64,000 bases of DNA. Origin: Paracidobacterium acidisoli. Its GTDB lineage: Bacteria; Acidobacteriota; Terriglobia; Terriglobales; Acidobacteriaceae. A program made the translations under genes and the position numbers. The stretch covers positions 124,001-188,000 of the forward strand of contig NZ_QVQT02000004.1 of the NCBI RefSeq assembly GCF_003428625.2, given 5' to 3'. The notes beneath the pieces are model-generated. The model had not been told where the DNA came from and ran no database searches. It was given only the letters and a program-made list of their open reading frames with translations. Every line of letters starts with the position of its first letter. Position 1 is the first letter of the stretch. Below, one piece after another: positions 45,046 to 54,164 of this stretch.

Positions 45046-46236
45046 TTAGCAGCTCTTGTCTTCCGGCCACACCCGGTGCGCCGCGGCCGACGCATGGCAG
45101 CGGTAAATCTCCGCGTCGATGCCCGTCGCCTCGCGGTATCCCTCGTGCAGCCGTTCGGCAAATATCGCCGATTGAGTGGTTTCGACCAGATTGACCGTGC
45201 AGCCGCCAAATCCTCCGCCCGTCAGCCGCGCTCCCACGCATCCCTGCTGTCTGCCCGCAAGCTCCACCATCACATCGGCCTCCGGACAGCTCGCCTCGAA
45301 ATCATCGCGATAGCTGGCGTGGGCCTCTGCCATCAACTGTCCCAGCTTCTTCAGATCACCCGACTCCAGCGCATCGGCCGCGGCCACGGTCCGCAGATTC
45401 TCCGTTACGATATGGCGGCAGCGCTTCAGCACGCTCTCCGGCATCTCCCCGCCCCACCGCTCCAGATCTTCCATCGTCGCATCGCGCAGCAGGCGAATCT
45501 CCGGCCGGTGCTCCCGCAGAATCGCCGTACCCTCCTCTACCTCGGCACGCCGCGTGTTGTACTCCCCGCCCGCATGCGAATGCTTCACCATCGTGTTGGC
45601 GATCACCAGGCTCAGATGGCGCGGAATCGGTGCCAGCCGGTATTCCAGCGACCGGCAGTCGAGCAGCAGCGCATGATCCTCGGCCCCGCAGCAGGCGATG
45701 AACGGGTCCATAATCCCCGTCGACGCGCCCACATACTGGTTCTCCACCCTCTGGCAGAGCTGAGCCATCACCTGCGGAGCCAGGCTCGCCTTCGCCACAT
45801 GCAGCACAGCCAGCATCGACGCGACTTCGAGCGACGCCGAAGAGCTCAGGCCTGCCCCCAGCGGCACATTGCCGTTCAGCGTCATGCTGAACCCCCGGCT
45901 GGATTCCCGGCCCGCTATGCCCTCCCGCCGCAGGATCTCCACCACTCCCAGCGGATAATCGCTCCAGTGGTGGCGTCCCCGCTCCGGCAGCGTCCCCACA
46001 TCCTGCTTCACCTGCTCCTGAAAATTCTCCGACCAGATGAGAATGCGGTGATCCTCCCGCTCACTCACCGCCGCCAGCGTGGCAAAATCGATCGCTGCCG
46101 GCATCACGAATCCGTCCGCATAATCCGTGTGTTCGCCAATCAGGTTTACGCGCCCCGGAGCAGTGAACACCTCCGGCTCCTTCGCGAAACGCCCGGCGTG
46201 GAGATTTCTGATACCGCTTACACCCGGGGCTGTCAT
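45046..46236 (-). CDS. galK: galactokinase
   Basis: Phosphorylates alpha-D-galactose to galactose-1-phosphate (Leloir pathway). The 396-residue GHMP kinase shows the galactokinase signature GRVNLIGEHTDYADGFVMP, the ATP-binding PLGAGLSSSASLEVA, the catalytic Asp region QYVGASTGIMDPFI, and the C-terminal motif ARLTGGGFGGCTVNLV. The ATG at 46236 (MTAPGVSGIRN) gives the normal length; the frame is open upstream but that part overlaps the epimerase gene in the wrong phase for coding. It lies 55 bp after the aldose-1-epimerase-like gene in the same direction. galT and galE are not in the window. Confidence 0.94.
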   Translation of the reverse strand: MTAPGVSGIRNLHAGRFAKEPEVFTAPGRVNLIGEHTDYADGFVMPAAIDFATLAAVSEREDHRILIWSENFQEQVKQDVGTLPERGRHHWSDYPLGVVEILRREGIAGRESSRGFSMTLNGNVPLGAGLSSSASLEVASMLAVLHVAKASLAPQVMAQLCQRVENQYVGASTGIMDPFIACCGAEDHALLLDCRSLEYRLAPIPRHLSLVIANTMVKHSHAGGEYNTRRAEVEEGTAILREHRPEIRLLRDATMEDLERWGGEMPESVLKRCRHIVTENLRTVAAADALESGDLKKLGQLMAEAHASYRDDFEASCPEADVMVELAGRQQGCVGARLTGGGFGGCTVNLVETTQSAIFAERLHEGYREATGIDAEIYRCHASAAAHRVWPEDKSC

Positions 46237-46291
46237 CGATCCGTCTGCTGGCACGAAATCCCGTCCTGAATGAAATGAATCTGCTTTGAAG

Positions 46292-47248
46292 CTACACCTG
46301 CCGCGAAGTCCGCGATACATCGCTGATACAAATCTGCATCTCCCATTCCTCGGACTCGCCCGGAAGCAGCTTCCTCGCCTGGCCCTTTTTCGCCGCTGCC
46401 GCCAGTGAATCAGCGGCGGCCGTACACGGCTCGATCGCAACGCAATACTGCCGGTTCACCCTGCCCTCCGGCCATCCGCCGTAACACAGCCACAAACCCA
46501 GCACCGGCAGCTGTGCCGCATCGAATCGCACCTCGACACGCACTCCATGCCGCATACGTTCCAGCGCCGCCCATCCCTCCGCCGGAGCAGTGGCAAACAG
46601 CTTGTCTCCCACCCCATCGGCCATGCTTCCGGCAAGGCTCAGATCGACGGGCGCACCATCCCGCAGTTGTGTACGTGGCCAGTCATGCATTACGCCCTGC
46701 GCGCCCAGCCGGTTCCCGCCTGAATTCTCCACGATTGCTTTCTTCACCGACGGGGGCAGCAAAATGCGGTCTCCCTCATCCACTGCAAACAGAGGATGCG
46801 CGGACCATGCATATTCCACTGCAAAATCACCCTCATTCCGCACGCTGTAATGGATGTGGAGTATATCGTCTTCCAGTCGCAGCAGCCTCTCGAAATGCAG
46901 CGGAAGGCTCCGTCCCGTCGCCCAAAGCCGCAATTCGTCCCCGTTTTTCTCCCAGGCCCAGGGAATCCGCCAGAAATCTCCATGATCCGGAATGGCTACC
47001 CTTCCGCCCGGCGTCTCCACCTCGCAGGCCGAAACCGACGGCAGACACTCGTCAAAGCCGCTGGCATCGCTTTCCTCGAACCCCATCGTCATGGTGCGCG
47101 CCGCATAAGGAAGCAGCGGCTGCTGCAGCAGCTCCGCATTCTGCCGCACAGCCACCAAAGAGGCAATCTTGCCGCCGGCCGCCGGAATCAGCGTCACGCG
47201 TAATGTATTCGTTTTCATTTCGACGTGTTCCATGCCGCTCTCCGACAA
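46292..47248 (-). CDS. aldose 1-epimerase family protein (galactose mutarotase-like)
   Basis: A 318-residue beta-sandwich protein of the GalM-like family. The region VEYAWSAHPLFAVDEGDRI holds the expected His, and YCVAIEPCTAAADS holds the Glu used for ring opening and closing of sugars. Mutarotation of galactose, next to galactokinase, is the natural job; a broader glucose-6-phosphate-like epimerase role is possible. The TTG at 47248 follows the perfect ribosome binding site AAGGAGG by five bases; an ATG at 47233 with a weaker GGAG would drop five residues. It lies 10 bp after the decarboxylase gene in the same direction. Confidence 0.86.
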   Translation of the reverse strand: MSESGMEHVEMKTNTLRVTLIPAAGGKIASLVAVRQNAELLQQPLLPYAARTMTMGFEESDASGFDECLPSVSACEVETPGGRVAIPDHGDFWRIPWAWEKNGDELRLWATGRSLPLHFERLLRLEDDILHIHYSVRNEGDFAVEYAWSAHPLFAVDEGDRILLPPSVKKAIVENSGGNRLGAQGVMHDWPRTQLRDGAPVDLSLAGSMADGVGDKLFATAPAEGWAALERMRHGVRVEVRFDAAQLPVLGLWLCYGGWPEGRVNRQYCVAIEPCTAAADSLAAAAKKGQARKLLPGESEEWEMQICISDVSRTSRQV

Positions 47249-47258
47249 CCTGGCCTCC

Positions 47259-48635
47259 TTAAACTATCGCATCGTTTACGTTAACGGCCTCATCCAGCCG
47301 GATGCCGATCTCGTCCACCCAGTCCAGATGTTCCGGTTTCATCAACACCGAACGCAGGCAGCTTACCATGCTGTCCTGGGCCTCGTCTTCCTGAGCTCCC
47401 TTCCAGCAGCCCCTTCCCGCAAAAAATCGCACCGGCAGCTGCACCAGCGCAAGATGCAGATCCCGCTCTGCCGCCTGATCGAAAACCTCCTGCGCTCTTT
47501 GCGACGACTCTTCCAGTGTCTTCGCCTGCACAGCCCACACCAGAATATCGAGCTGCGGCTCCGGCCCTGCAATCAATCGCTCGTCTGCAGCCAGCCTCGC
47601 GTGCAGCCTCCGAGCCGCTTCATGTCCGCGCTCCAGTCCCCGGGCGAACTCTCCACCCCGCATCAGCGGCAGTAGCCGCTGTGTCGCCCACAGCGCCGCC
47701 GCCGAGGCCCCGGCTCGCGAGCACTCCAGGCTGATCTCTCCCAGATGCAGCTCGTTCGACGTGAAGTACGTATACGGTGAATCGTGTTTGTAGAAGCGTC
47801 CCACCGCCGGATCGCGAAACAGCACGCATCCGCATCCATACGGCTGCAGCCCGTGCTTGTGCGGATCGATCACAATCGAATCCACTCCTGAGATCGCCTC
47901 GAACGCCCGCCGCGCCTCCTCCTCCAGGTTCGACGCCAGTCGAAAATACCCTCCATACGCCGCATCCACATGCAGCCGGAAGCCATACCGCTCACGCAGC
48001 GCCAGAATCTCTCGAAGCGGATCGACCGCACCCAGCGCCGTCGTGCCCAGCGTCGCCACCACCGTGCCCACATCCCCGGCTTTCAGAGTGTCTTCCAGGG
48101 CAGTGAGATCCATCCGCCCCCGGTCGTCCACCGCAACGGCTGAAAACGGCAGCTTCAGCACCCCGCTGATCCGGCTGTGCGTGTAGTGCGCCTGCGTCGA
48201 AGCGGCGATCTTCTTCCCCGGAGCCAGTTGCCCGGCCACCCACAGCGCTTCGAGATTCGCAAACGTACCACCGCTCGTCAGGTGGCTCAGAAACTCCTGC
48301 CATCCGAACATCGCGGCAATCTCCCGAACCGCCTCCACTTCCATGCGCGAGCTCGCCCGCCCTCCATCCAGCGCATGATTGTTCGGATTCAGCCACATCG
48401 CCATCGCATAGGCGGCCCGCGCCACAGGATGCGGCGGCTTCAGCATCTGCCCGGCATAGAGCGGATGAAAATACGGGTAATTGTCGGCCATCCGTCCAGC
48501 CGCCTCCGCCATCACCCGGGTCATCGCCGCAACATCTTCACTTCCATAGCCTTCCAGCTCCGGAAGACCGGCAAAGCTCTCCTGCAGTCTGGCCAGAGCC
48601 TCATCCAGCAGCGCAACCGAAAGATCCCGCCTCAT
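47259..48635 (-). CDS. PLP-dependent group II decarboxylase (aromatic amino acid/glutamate type)
   Basis: A 458-residue member of the DOPA/glutamate decarboxylase (pyridoxal_deC) family. It shows [10 protein letters not shown]-like [49 protein letters not shown] with the His that stacks on [31 protein letters not shown], and the Schiff-base Lys in [17 protein letters not shown]. The substrate (Trp, Tyr, DOPA, Glu or Asp) cannot be deduced. The start [14 protein letters not shown] at 48635 is preferred; 41 upstream codons are open but look non-coding. It heads a minus-strand run with the epimerase, galK and glgP genes; a metabolic link is not evident. Confidence 0.88.
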   Translation of the reverse strand: MRRDLSVALLDEALARLQESFAGLPELEGYGSEDVAAMTRVMAEAAGRMADNYPYFHPLYAGQMLKPPHPVARAAYAMAMWLNPNNHALDGGRASSRMEVEAVREIAAMFGWQEFLSHLTSGGTFANLEALWVAGQLAPGKKIAASTQAHYTHSRISGVLKLPFSAVAVDDRGRMDLTALEDTLKAGDVGTVVATLGTTALGAVDPLREILALRERYGFRLHVDAAYGGYFRLASNLEEEARRAFEAISGVDSIVIDPHKHGLQPYGCGCVLFRDPAVGRFYKHDSPYTYFTSNELHLGEISLECSRAGASAAALWATQRLLPLMRGGEFARGLERGHEAARRLHARLAADERLIAGPEPQLDILVWAVQAKTLEESSQRAQEVFDQAAERDLHLALVQLPVRFFAGRGCWKGAQEDEAQDSMVSCLRSVLMKPEHLDWVDEIGIRLDEAVNVNDAIV

Positions 48636-48972
48636 TCGCTCCAGGCATCCCCCGCCCGCACAGAATACGCCTGAAATGCGACCCTGGCGGCTGACGACAG
48701 CCCTGCAGCAGTCCCTGCAACCGTCCTGCAGCATTCCCGGAGAAGCAGCACGCGCCATTCTTTGCTCGGCTCCGGGTACCTGGCCGCCCTTAAGTGACCC
48801 CTTCGCCGGTATTTAAGTCACAGAGGAGATTACGCATTCCCTTGAGTGGTCTGATAGACTATTACTGCGTTAGATCCGAACCGGGCAAAAGCAGTTTTCG
48901 CCCCGTAGCGGTTTCTGCCAGTGCGGCTCCGATTCACTCCAGCGCAATTTAACGTCAGGAAACAGCACCAAA
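48636..48972. promoter_or_regulatory. divergent intergenic region and long cold-shock leader
   Basis: No gene is seen. It holds the promoters of the decarboxylase (minus) and of the cold-shock gene (plus). Two direct repeats, TTAAGTGAC (48790-48798) and TTAAGTCAC (48813-48821), are spaced 23 bp apart, about two helical turns. If transcription starts near 48860-48870 the cold-shock mRNA has a leader of about 100 bases, as is usual in this family. I could not assign a convincing -35/-10 pair. Confidence 0.35.
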
Positions 48973-49173
48973 ATGGAACAAGGAACAGTGAAATGGTTTA
49001 ACGACGCGAAGGGCTTCGGCTTCATCTCGCGCCAGAACGGCGAAGATGTCTTCGTGCATTACTCGGCCATTAACTCCAATGGCTTTAAGAGTCTGCAGGA
49101 AGGTCAGGCCGTGCAGTTCAACGTCGTCAAGGGGCCAAAAGGCTGGCAGGCAGCGGACGTTCAGCCTCTGTAA
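48973..49173 (+). CDS. cold-shock protein (CspA family)
   Basis: A 66-residue single-stranded nucleic acid chaperone with one cold-shock domain. It has [17 protein letters not shown] with RNP1 (KGFGFI) and RNP2 (VFVHY), all aromatic contact residues present. The family destabilises mRNA secondary structure. The ATG at 48973 gives the standard length, and a perfect terminator follows. It is monocistronic. The start is well supported because family members begin MxxGTVKWFN; an AGGAAA stretch lies 11-16 bases upstream. Confidence 0.97.
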   Translation: MEQGTVKWFNDAKGFGFISRQNGEDVFVHYSAINSNGFKSLQEGQAVQFNVVKGPKGWQAADVQPL

Positions 49174-49201
49174 TGGACGCAGACAGTTAAAACATGTCAT
49201 C

Positions 49202-49225
49202 AAAGGCGAGCTTCGGCTCGCCTTT
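49202..49225 (+). terminator. Rho-independent terminator after the cold-shock gene
   Basis: AAAGGCGAGC and GCTCGCCTTT are perfect 10-bp arms around a TTCG tetraloop, ending in TTTGTGT. It lies 28 bases after the cold-shock stop codon. Confidence 0.9.
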
Positions 49226-49456
49226 GTGTCTTCTGTGCATGGCGCCGCATCCACTGCCACCACGAAAACCTGCCCCCCCCTGAAAATCTAAGCTGAGCCC
49301 ATTCGCGGCACTCTGATTTTCTCTGCACAACCACTCTTCCTGTGCGCTATGCTTGCTGGCCAGCAGGCGGCGACCGCCGGCCTGCACACTCCGCTCCCTC
49401 CCCCATTCTGAAGCTCGCTCCCGGTCTGCGTTGAACATCCGAAAGGAGACTCAACG

Positions 49457-50353
49457 ATGCGAATCCCCGCTCATCTGTGCGCCACAGCCGTGGCGGCCCT
49501 GATACTGATGTCATGCCTCGCAGCGCATGCGGCCACACAGCCCGCATTCGATGCAATCTACGTCTTCGGCGACAGCTACTGCGATGTCGGCAACCTCTTC
49601 GCCGCCGACGGGGGAACCTATCCGCCCGCCCCTTATTTCAACGGACGCTTCTCGAACGGCCCGCTCTGGGTCGAGCATCTTGCCGGCACCTATGGCGTGT
49701 CGATGACGCCGTCGCTCCTCGGCGGGACAGACTATGCCGTGGGAGGCGCCGAGGTCACCGCCGCCGTGCCGGAAGGCGCCTTCACCATTCCCAGCGTTCC
49801 CCAGCAGGTCGAGCTCTATCTCAGCCAGCACAACTTCCGAGCCGATCCCAAAGCGCTCTACATCGTCGAAGGCGGCGGCAACGACATTCTCAACGCCACC
49901 GGTGGATCGCCCGAGGTGCTGGGCGGCGAAATTGCCTTTGGACTGCTGAGCAGTGTTCGCCTCCTCGAGCACGCCGGAGCCAGGAATCTCCTCGTGCCGA
50001 GGCTCTTCAACGTAGGCCTGCTGCCCGCGGCGCAGGAGGCAGGCATCTCCGCCTTTGCCTCGACGGCGAGCAATGCGCTGAATCTTGGTCTGGACACCGG
50101 ACTGCTCTTCGAGGCCTTTACGCCGGATACCCTCCTCTATCGCATCGACACCTACAGCCTGCTCCAGTCCATCCTCGCCGACGGCACGCACTACGGATTC
50201 AGCGACGTCACTGATCCATGCCTGAACCGGGCTGTTTCCCCGCCAACCCTGTGCAGCAATCCCTACGTCAGCTTTTTCTGGGACGCCGAACATCCGACCA
50301 TCTTCGGCCATGCATTTTTGGCCGTGATGGCGGAACAGGTGCTGAGCCACTGA
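49457..50353 (+). CDS. exported SGNH/GDSL-family hydrolase
   Basis: Secreted esterase or lipase-like enzyme of 298 residues. It has a signal peptide (MRIPAHLCATAVAALILMSC, cleaved near AAHA), block I with the nucleophilic Ser in FGDSYCDVGNLF, the FSNGPLWVEHLAG segment, block III GGGNDIL, and the catalytic Asp/His pair in FFWDAEHPTIFGH. This order is that of plant-type GDSL lipases and of phospholipase/thermolabile haemolysin-like proteins. Substrate unknown. AAAGGAG lies 9-10 bases before the ATG. The gene stands alone, with 283 bp to the cold-shock gene and 186 bp to the M13 peptidase gene. Confidence 0.9.
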   Translation: MRIPAHLCATAVAALILMSCLAAHAATQPAFDAIYVFGDSYCDVGNLFAADGGTYPPAPYFNGRFSNGPLWVEHLAGTYGVSMTPSLLGGTDYAVGGAEVTAAVPEGAFTIPSVPQQVELYLSQHNFRADPKALYIVEGGGNDILNATGGSPEVLGGEIAFGLLSSVRLLEHAGARNLLVPRLFNVGLLPAAQEAGISAFASTASNALNLGLDTGLLFEAFTPDTLLYRIDTYSLLQSILADGTHYGFSDVTDPCLNRAVSPPTLCSNPYVSFFWDAEHPTIFGHAFLAVMAEQVLSH

Positions 50354-50539
50354 TGGTCAGATTCCATTGCAGAGGGCGGGCCTCGCTCACCCTCTGTTCT
50401 TCCTGCGCGCTTAAACCCCCGTCCGTTCTGATCTCATAACCGCCGGTCACCCCGCACCACCCGTTTGTCCCCAGGTCGTATCCCCGGCGTCTTCCATCGC
50501 GTATTATCTTGTTTCTCTTATTTCCTCCCGGAGGGATGA

Positions 50540-52603
50540 ATGCGACCCACCATTTACCTTTTTCTCGCTGCAGCCGTTCTCGGCACAGGCCTCACTCTTT
50601 CCTCTGCGGCCCAGACTTCCGCCGCGCCGGCAAAACAGGAAACATTCAAGCCCATTCCCGGATTCGATTCCTCGGCGATGGACACCACCGCAGATCCCTG
50701 CAACGACTTCTACCAGTACGCCTGCGGAAACTTCGCCAAACTGCATCCCATCCCGTCCGACATGCCGATGTTCGATCAGTTCATCAATCTCTACGAATAC
50801 AACGTCCAGGCGCTACACGGGCTGATCGAAAAAGCGGCAGCCACACACGCGCCCGCCGGCTCGAATGAGCAGAAGATCGGCGATTACTATCAGGCCTGCC
50901 TCGATACCTCCGCGATCGACAGTCACGGCGTCGCGCCGCTCGAGCCCGAGCTCAAAAGCATCGACGGCCTCACTTCGAAGCAGCAGCTCCCCGAGCTCAT
51001 CGCGCACCTCAATAAGGTGGGCGTCGGCGTCTTCTTCGACTTCGGCTCGCAGCAAGACTTCAAAGACGCCACAAAGGAGATCGCCTATATCGATCAGAGC
51101 GGTCTGGGACTCCCTGAAAAGGATTACTACTTCCGCACCGACGCCAAAAGCGTTGAAATCCGGAAGCAGTATGTCCAGCACCTCGCCAACATGCTTCACC
51201 TGCTCGGCGATCCGGAGGCGAAAGCCTCCGCCGAGGCGCAGCAGATCATGGATCTCGAAACCGCGCTGGCCAAAGTCTCCATGGGCAATGTGGAGCGCCG
51301 CGACCCCGAGAACATTTACCACATGATGGCAGTCTCCGCCGTCTCTTCCTCCGCGCCTGCCATCGACCTCCGCCAGTACATTCACTGGATGGGCGCGCCG
51401 GCCGTCGACGAGCTCAATGTGACCGTCCCCGGCTTCTTCACCGGCCTCAGTCAGACCATCGACTCGACCAGCCTCGACACCATCAAGTCCTACCTGCGGG
51501 CCCATCTCGCCGACTCCTTCGCCGACCGGTTGCCTCACGCCTTCGATGAAGAGAACTTCGACTTCTACAGCCGCAAGCTCACCGGCACGCCCGAGCAGTC
51601 CGCCCGCTGGAAGCGCTGCGTCAACGGCGTCGATGGCTCGCTCGGCGAAGCGCTCGGCAAGCTCTATGTCCAGCAGTACTTCACGCCGGACATGAAGAGC
51701 GCGACTCTCGGCATGGTGCATGACATCGAAGGCGCCATGGACAAGGATCTCGATCAACTCGACTGGATGAGCCCCGACACCAAAGTCAAAGCAAAGGAAA
51801 AGCTCCACGCCGTCGCCGACAAAATCGGCTACCCCGACAAGTGGCGCGATTACTCGAAGCTCGACATCAAAGCCGGCGACGCTCTGGGCAACACCCTGCG
51901 CGCCCGCGCCTTTGAGACCGCATATCAGCTCGATAAAATCGGCAAGCCCGTCAATCGCGACGAATGGCAGATGACCCCGCCCACCATCAATGCCTATTAC
52001 GACGACAGCATGAATGACATCAACTTCCCCGCCGGCATTCTGCAGCCGCCGTTCTACGATCCTCACGCCTCCGCGGCCAGCAACTACGGCCACATCGGAG
52101 CCATCGTCGGTCACGAGCTCACGCACGGCTTCGACGATCAGGGCGCGAAGTTCGACGCAAAAGGCAACCTGCACAACTGGTGGACGCCGGAGGACAAGAA
52201 GAACTTCGACGAGCGCACCGCCTGCGTCTCCGGTGAGTACGGCCAGTTCACCGCCGTCGATGACGTGAAGGTGAATGGCAAGCTCACGCTCGGCGAAAAC
52301 ACCGCCGACAATGGCGGTCTGCGTCTCGCCTACATGGCGCTCCTTGCCCGGACAGCCCTGACTCCCGGCGCTGCCGCGAACGGAAAATTTACCCCTGAGC
52401 AGCAGTTCTTCCTTGGTTACGCCCAGAACTGGTGCACCAACGAGCGTCCGGAGTTCCTCCGCATGCTGGCCAATGTCGACCCGCACTCGCCCGACGCTCT
52501 GCGCGTCAAAGGCGTGCTCGTCAATATGCCCGAGTTCTCCCACGCCTTCAGCTGCAAAACCGGCCAGCCCATGGACCCGGCGAAGAAGTGCCGCGTCTGG
52601 TAA
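50540..52603 (+). CDS. M13 family zinc metallopeptidase (neprilysin/PepO-like), exported
   Basis: Exported zinc endopeptidase acting on short peptides. The 687-residue protein has a signal peptide (MRPTIYLFLAAAVLGTGLTL), the M13 N-terminal domain with PCNDFYQYACGNF, NAYYDDSMNDINFPAGILQP and the zinc site VGHELTHGFDDQGAKFD (HExxH), with the third ligand in GENTADNGGLRLAY. The C-terminus CRVW is the standard M13 end. GGAGGGATGA just before the ATG is a good ribosome binding site. Large numbers of M13 genes are typical of Acidobacteria. A bidirectional terminator separates it from the convergent dehydrogenase gene. Confidence 0.95.
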   Translation: MRPTIYLFLAAAVLGTGLTLSSAAQTSAAPAKQETFKPIPGFDSSAMDTTADPCNDFYQYACGNFAKLHPIPSDMPMFDQFINLYEYNVQALHGLIEKAAATHAPAGSNEQKIGDYYQACLDTSAIDSHGVAPLEPELKSIDGLTSKQQLPELIAHLNKVGVGVFFDFGSQQDFKDATKEIAYIDQSGLGLPEKDYYFRTDAKSVEIRKQYVQHLANMLHLLGDPEAKASAEAQQIMDLETALAKVSMGNVERRDPENIYHMMAVSAVSSSAPAIDLRQYIHWMGAPAVDELNVTVPGFFTGLSQTIDSTSLDTIKSYLRAHLADSFADRLPHAFDEENFDFYSRKLTGTPEQSARWKRCVNGVDGSLGEALGKLYVQQYFTPDMKSATLGMVHDIEGAMDKDLDQLDWMSPDTKVKAKEKLHAVADKIGYPDKWRDYSKLDIKAGDALGNTLRARAFETAYQLDKIGKPVNRDEWQMTPPTINAYYDDSMNDINFPAGILQPPFYDPHASAASNYGHIGAIVGHELTHGFDDQGAKFDAKGNLHNWWTPEDKKNFDERTACVSGEYGQFTAVDDVKVNGKLTLGENTADNGGLRLAYMALLARTALTPGAAANGKFTPEQQFFLGYAQNWCTNERPEFLRMLANVDPHSPDALRVKGVLVNMPEFSHAFSCKTGQPMDPAKKCRVW

Positions 52604-52633
52604 ATAGCTCCTCGCTTCTGCCGGACAAAAAAG

Positions 52634-52663
52634 GAAAGGGCCTCGATTTTTCGAGGCCCTTTC
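52634..52663. terminator. bidirectional terminator between M13 peptidase and dehydrogenase genes
   Basis: GAAAGGGCCTCGA and TCGAGGCCCTTTC form a perfect 13-bp stem around a TTTT loop. A-runs precede and T-rich sequence follows, so it serves both convergent genes. Confidence 0.88.
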
Positions 52664-52689
52664 GCTTTGCCCTCGGTGAAGTCTTTCCC

Positions 52690-53889
52690 TTATGCGGCCT
52701 TCTTCAGCACTCCGTGAGGATCGAGCACGAACTTCTTCGCCGCGCCGTGGTCGAAGTCCGTGTAGCCCTGCGGCGCCTGGTTCAGAGGAATGATCGTGGC
52801 ATTCACAATTTTTGCAATCGGCAAACGATCATGCAGAATCGCCTGCATCAGGGCGCGATTATATTTCAGCACCGGCGTCTGCCCGGTATAGAAGCGATGC
52901 GACTTCGCCCAGCCCAGTCCCAGCCGCATTTTCAGATTGCCCTGCTGCGCCGCTTCGTCCTTCGATCCCGGATCTTCCGTCACATACAGTCCCGGAATGC
53001 CGATGCCTCCCGCGGCCCGCGTAATCGCCATCAGCGAGTTCAGCACCGTGGCCGGCGCTTCCGTCTCATGCTGCTGCCCATGGCCTTTCGCTTCAAAGCC
53101 CACCGCATCCACCGACGCATCCACTTCGGGTACGCCGATCACCGCTTCGATCAGTTCCTCCAGCTTGTCGCTCTTCTTCAGATCGATCGGTTCAAAGCCG
53201 ACCGACTTTGCATGCGCCAGCCGCTCGGTGTTCATATCGCCGATCATCACCACTGCCGCTCCCAGAATCCGTGCCGAAGCCGCCGCCGCCAGACCGACCG
53301 GTCCCGCTCCGGCCACATACACCGTTGAGCCAACACCCACACCCGCTGTGACCGCGCCGTGGAAGCCCGTCGGCAGAATGTCCGAAAGCATGGTCAGATC
53401 CGCGATCTTCGCCAGCGCTTTTTCTTTGTCCGGAAATTTGATCAGGTTAAAGTCCGCATACGGAACCATCACAAATTCGGCCTGTCCGCCGACCCAGCCG
53501 CCCATGTCGACATATCCGTAGGCGCCGCCCGCACGGCTCGAATTCACGTTGAGACACACGCCCGTCGCCTGTTCGCGGCAGGTGCGGCATCGCCCGCAGG
53601 CCACGTTGAACGGCACCGTCACAAGGTCGCCGATATTCAGATACTCGACGTCTTTGCCCTTCTCGATAATTTCCCCTGTGATCTCATGTCCCAGCACCAG
53701 CCCCTTCGGAGCCGTGGTGCGCCCACGCACCATGTGCTGGTCTGAGCCGCAGATGTTCGTCGACACGACCTTCAGAATCACTCCATGCTCGATGCTCTTG
53801 CCTGCGGGATTTACAAATTTGGGATAGTCGATCGACTGCACCTCGACCTTGCCCGGACCGAGAAAAACGACTCCATGGTTATTCGCCAT
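52690..53889 (-). CDS. fdhA: glutathione-independent formaldehyde dehydrogenase (zinc alcohol dehydrogenase family)
   Basis: Zinc- and NAD-dependent MDR enzyme of 399 residues, typical of Pseudomonas-type FdhA, which oxidises formaldehyde to formate without glutathione, or dismutates aldehydes. It contains the catalytic zinc Cys in STNICGSDQHMV, LGHEITGEI, the structural zinc site ACGRCRTCREQATGVC, FDH-type LPTGFHGAVTAGV, the NAD loop VYVAGAGPVGLAAAASARIL, and a long insert DAVGFEAKGHG. Start MANNHGVVFLGPGKVEV at 53889 is standard, with GGGGAGG 7-13 bases upstream on the minus strand. Upstream lies a decayed GlcG/HbpS-type fragment. Confidence 0.9.
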   Translation of the reverse strand: MANNHGVVFLGPGKVEVQSIDYPKFVNPAGKSIEHGVILKVVSTNICGSDQHMVRGRTTAPKGLVLGHEITGEIIEKGKDVEYLNIGDLVTVPFNVACGRCRTCREQATGVCLNVNSSRAGGAYGYVDMGGWVGGQAEFVMVPYADFNLIKFPDKEKALAKIADLTMLSDILPTGFHGAVTAGVGVGSTVYVAGAGPVGLAAAASARILGAAVVMIGDMNTERLAHAKSVGFEPIDLKKSDKLEELIEAVIGVPEVDASVDAVGFEAKGHGQQHETEAPATVLNSLMAITRAAGGIGIPGLYVTEDPGSKDEAAQQGNLKMRLGLGWAKSHRFYTGQTPVLKYNRALMQAILHDRLPIAKIVNATIIPLNQAPQGYTDFDHGAAKKFVLDPHGVLKKAA

Positions 53890-53918
53890 AACGGATGAAC
53901 CTCCCCTTCGGGTTGATA

Positions 53919-54107
53919 TGAGAAAGCGGCTGCGCCGGCTTCGGCCACCGCATGATCCTGTTCGCCTGAACCATCTCTTGCGCCGATGGCTCCCGCCACC
54001 TTGCCATTCTTTTTAAGAGCGATGCCGCCTGCGATTACGGCACGAACCGAATGCTTCGCGACGATTGCTGAGGCGGCTGCATCCCTTTCGTTGGATGCCG
54101 GCTCCAC
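53919..54107 (-). pseudogene. remnant of a GlcG/HbpS-type haem-binding-like protein gene
   Basis: On the minus strand these roughly 63 codons read like the C-terminal part of a GlcG/HbpS (DUF336) protein: VRAVIAGGIALKKNGKVAGA then IGARDGSGEQDHAVAEAGAA, which lines up with the family pattern 'GG(I/V)P(V/I)..(D/N)G..(V/I)GA(I/V)G(V)SG.TG.QD..(V)A.A(G/A)AA'. The N-terminal two thirds are absent: upstream the frame runs into the start of the EamA transporter gene on the other strand, and the frame continues past the normal end without a stop. It looks like a decayed gene left between the dehydrogenase and the transporter. Confidence 0.65.
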
Positions 54108-54164
54108 CTGCGGAAGAAGAAGCAATTTCGCCGGACGCGCCGGATATGCGAGGCTAAGAAGACC

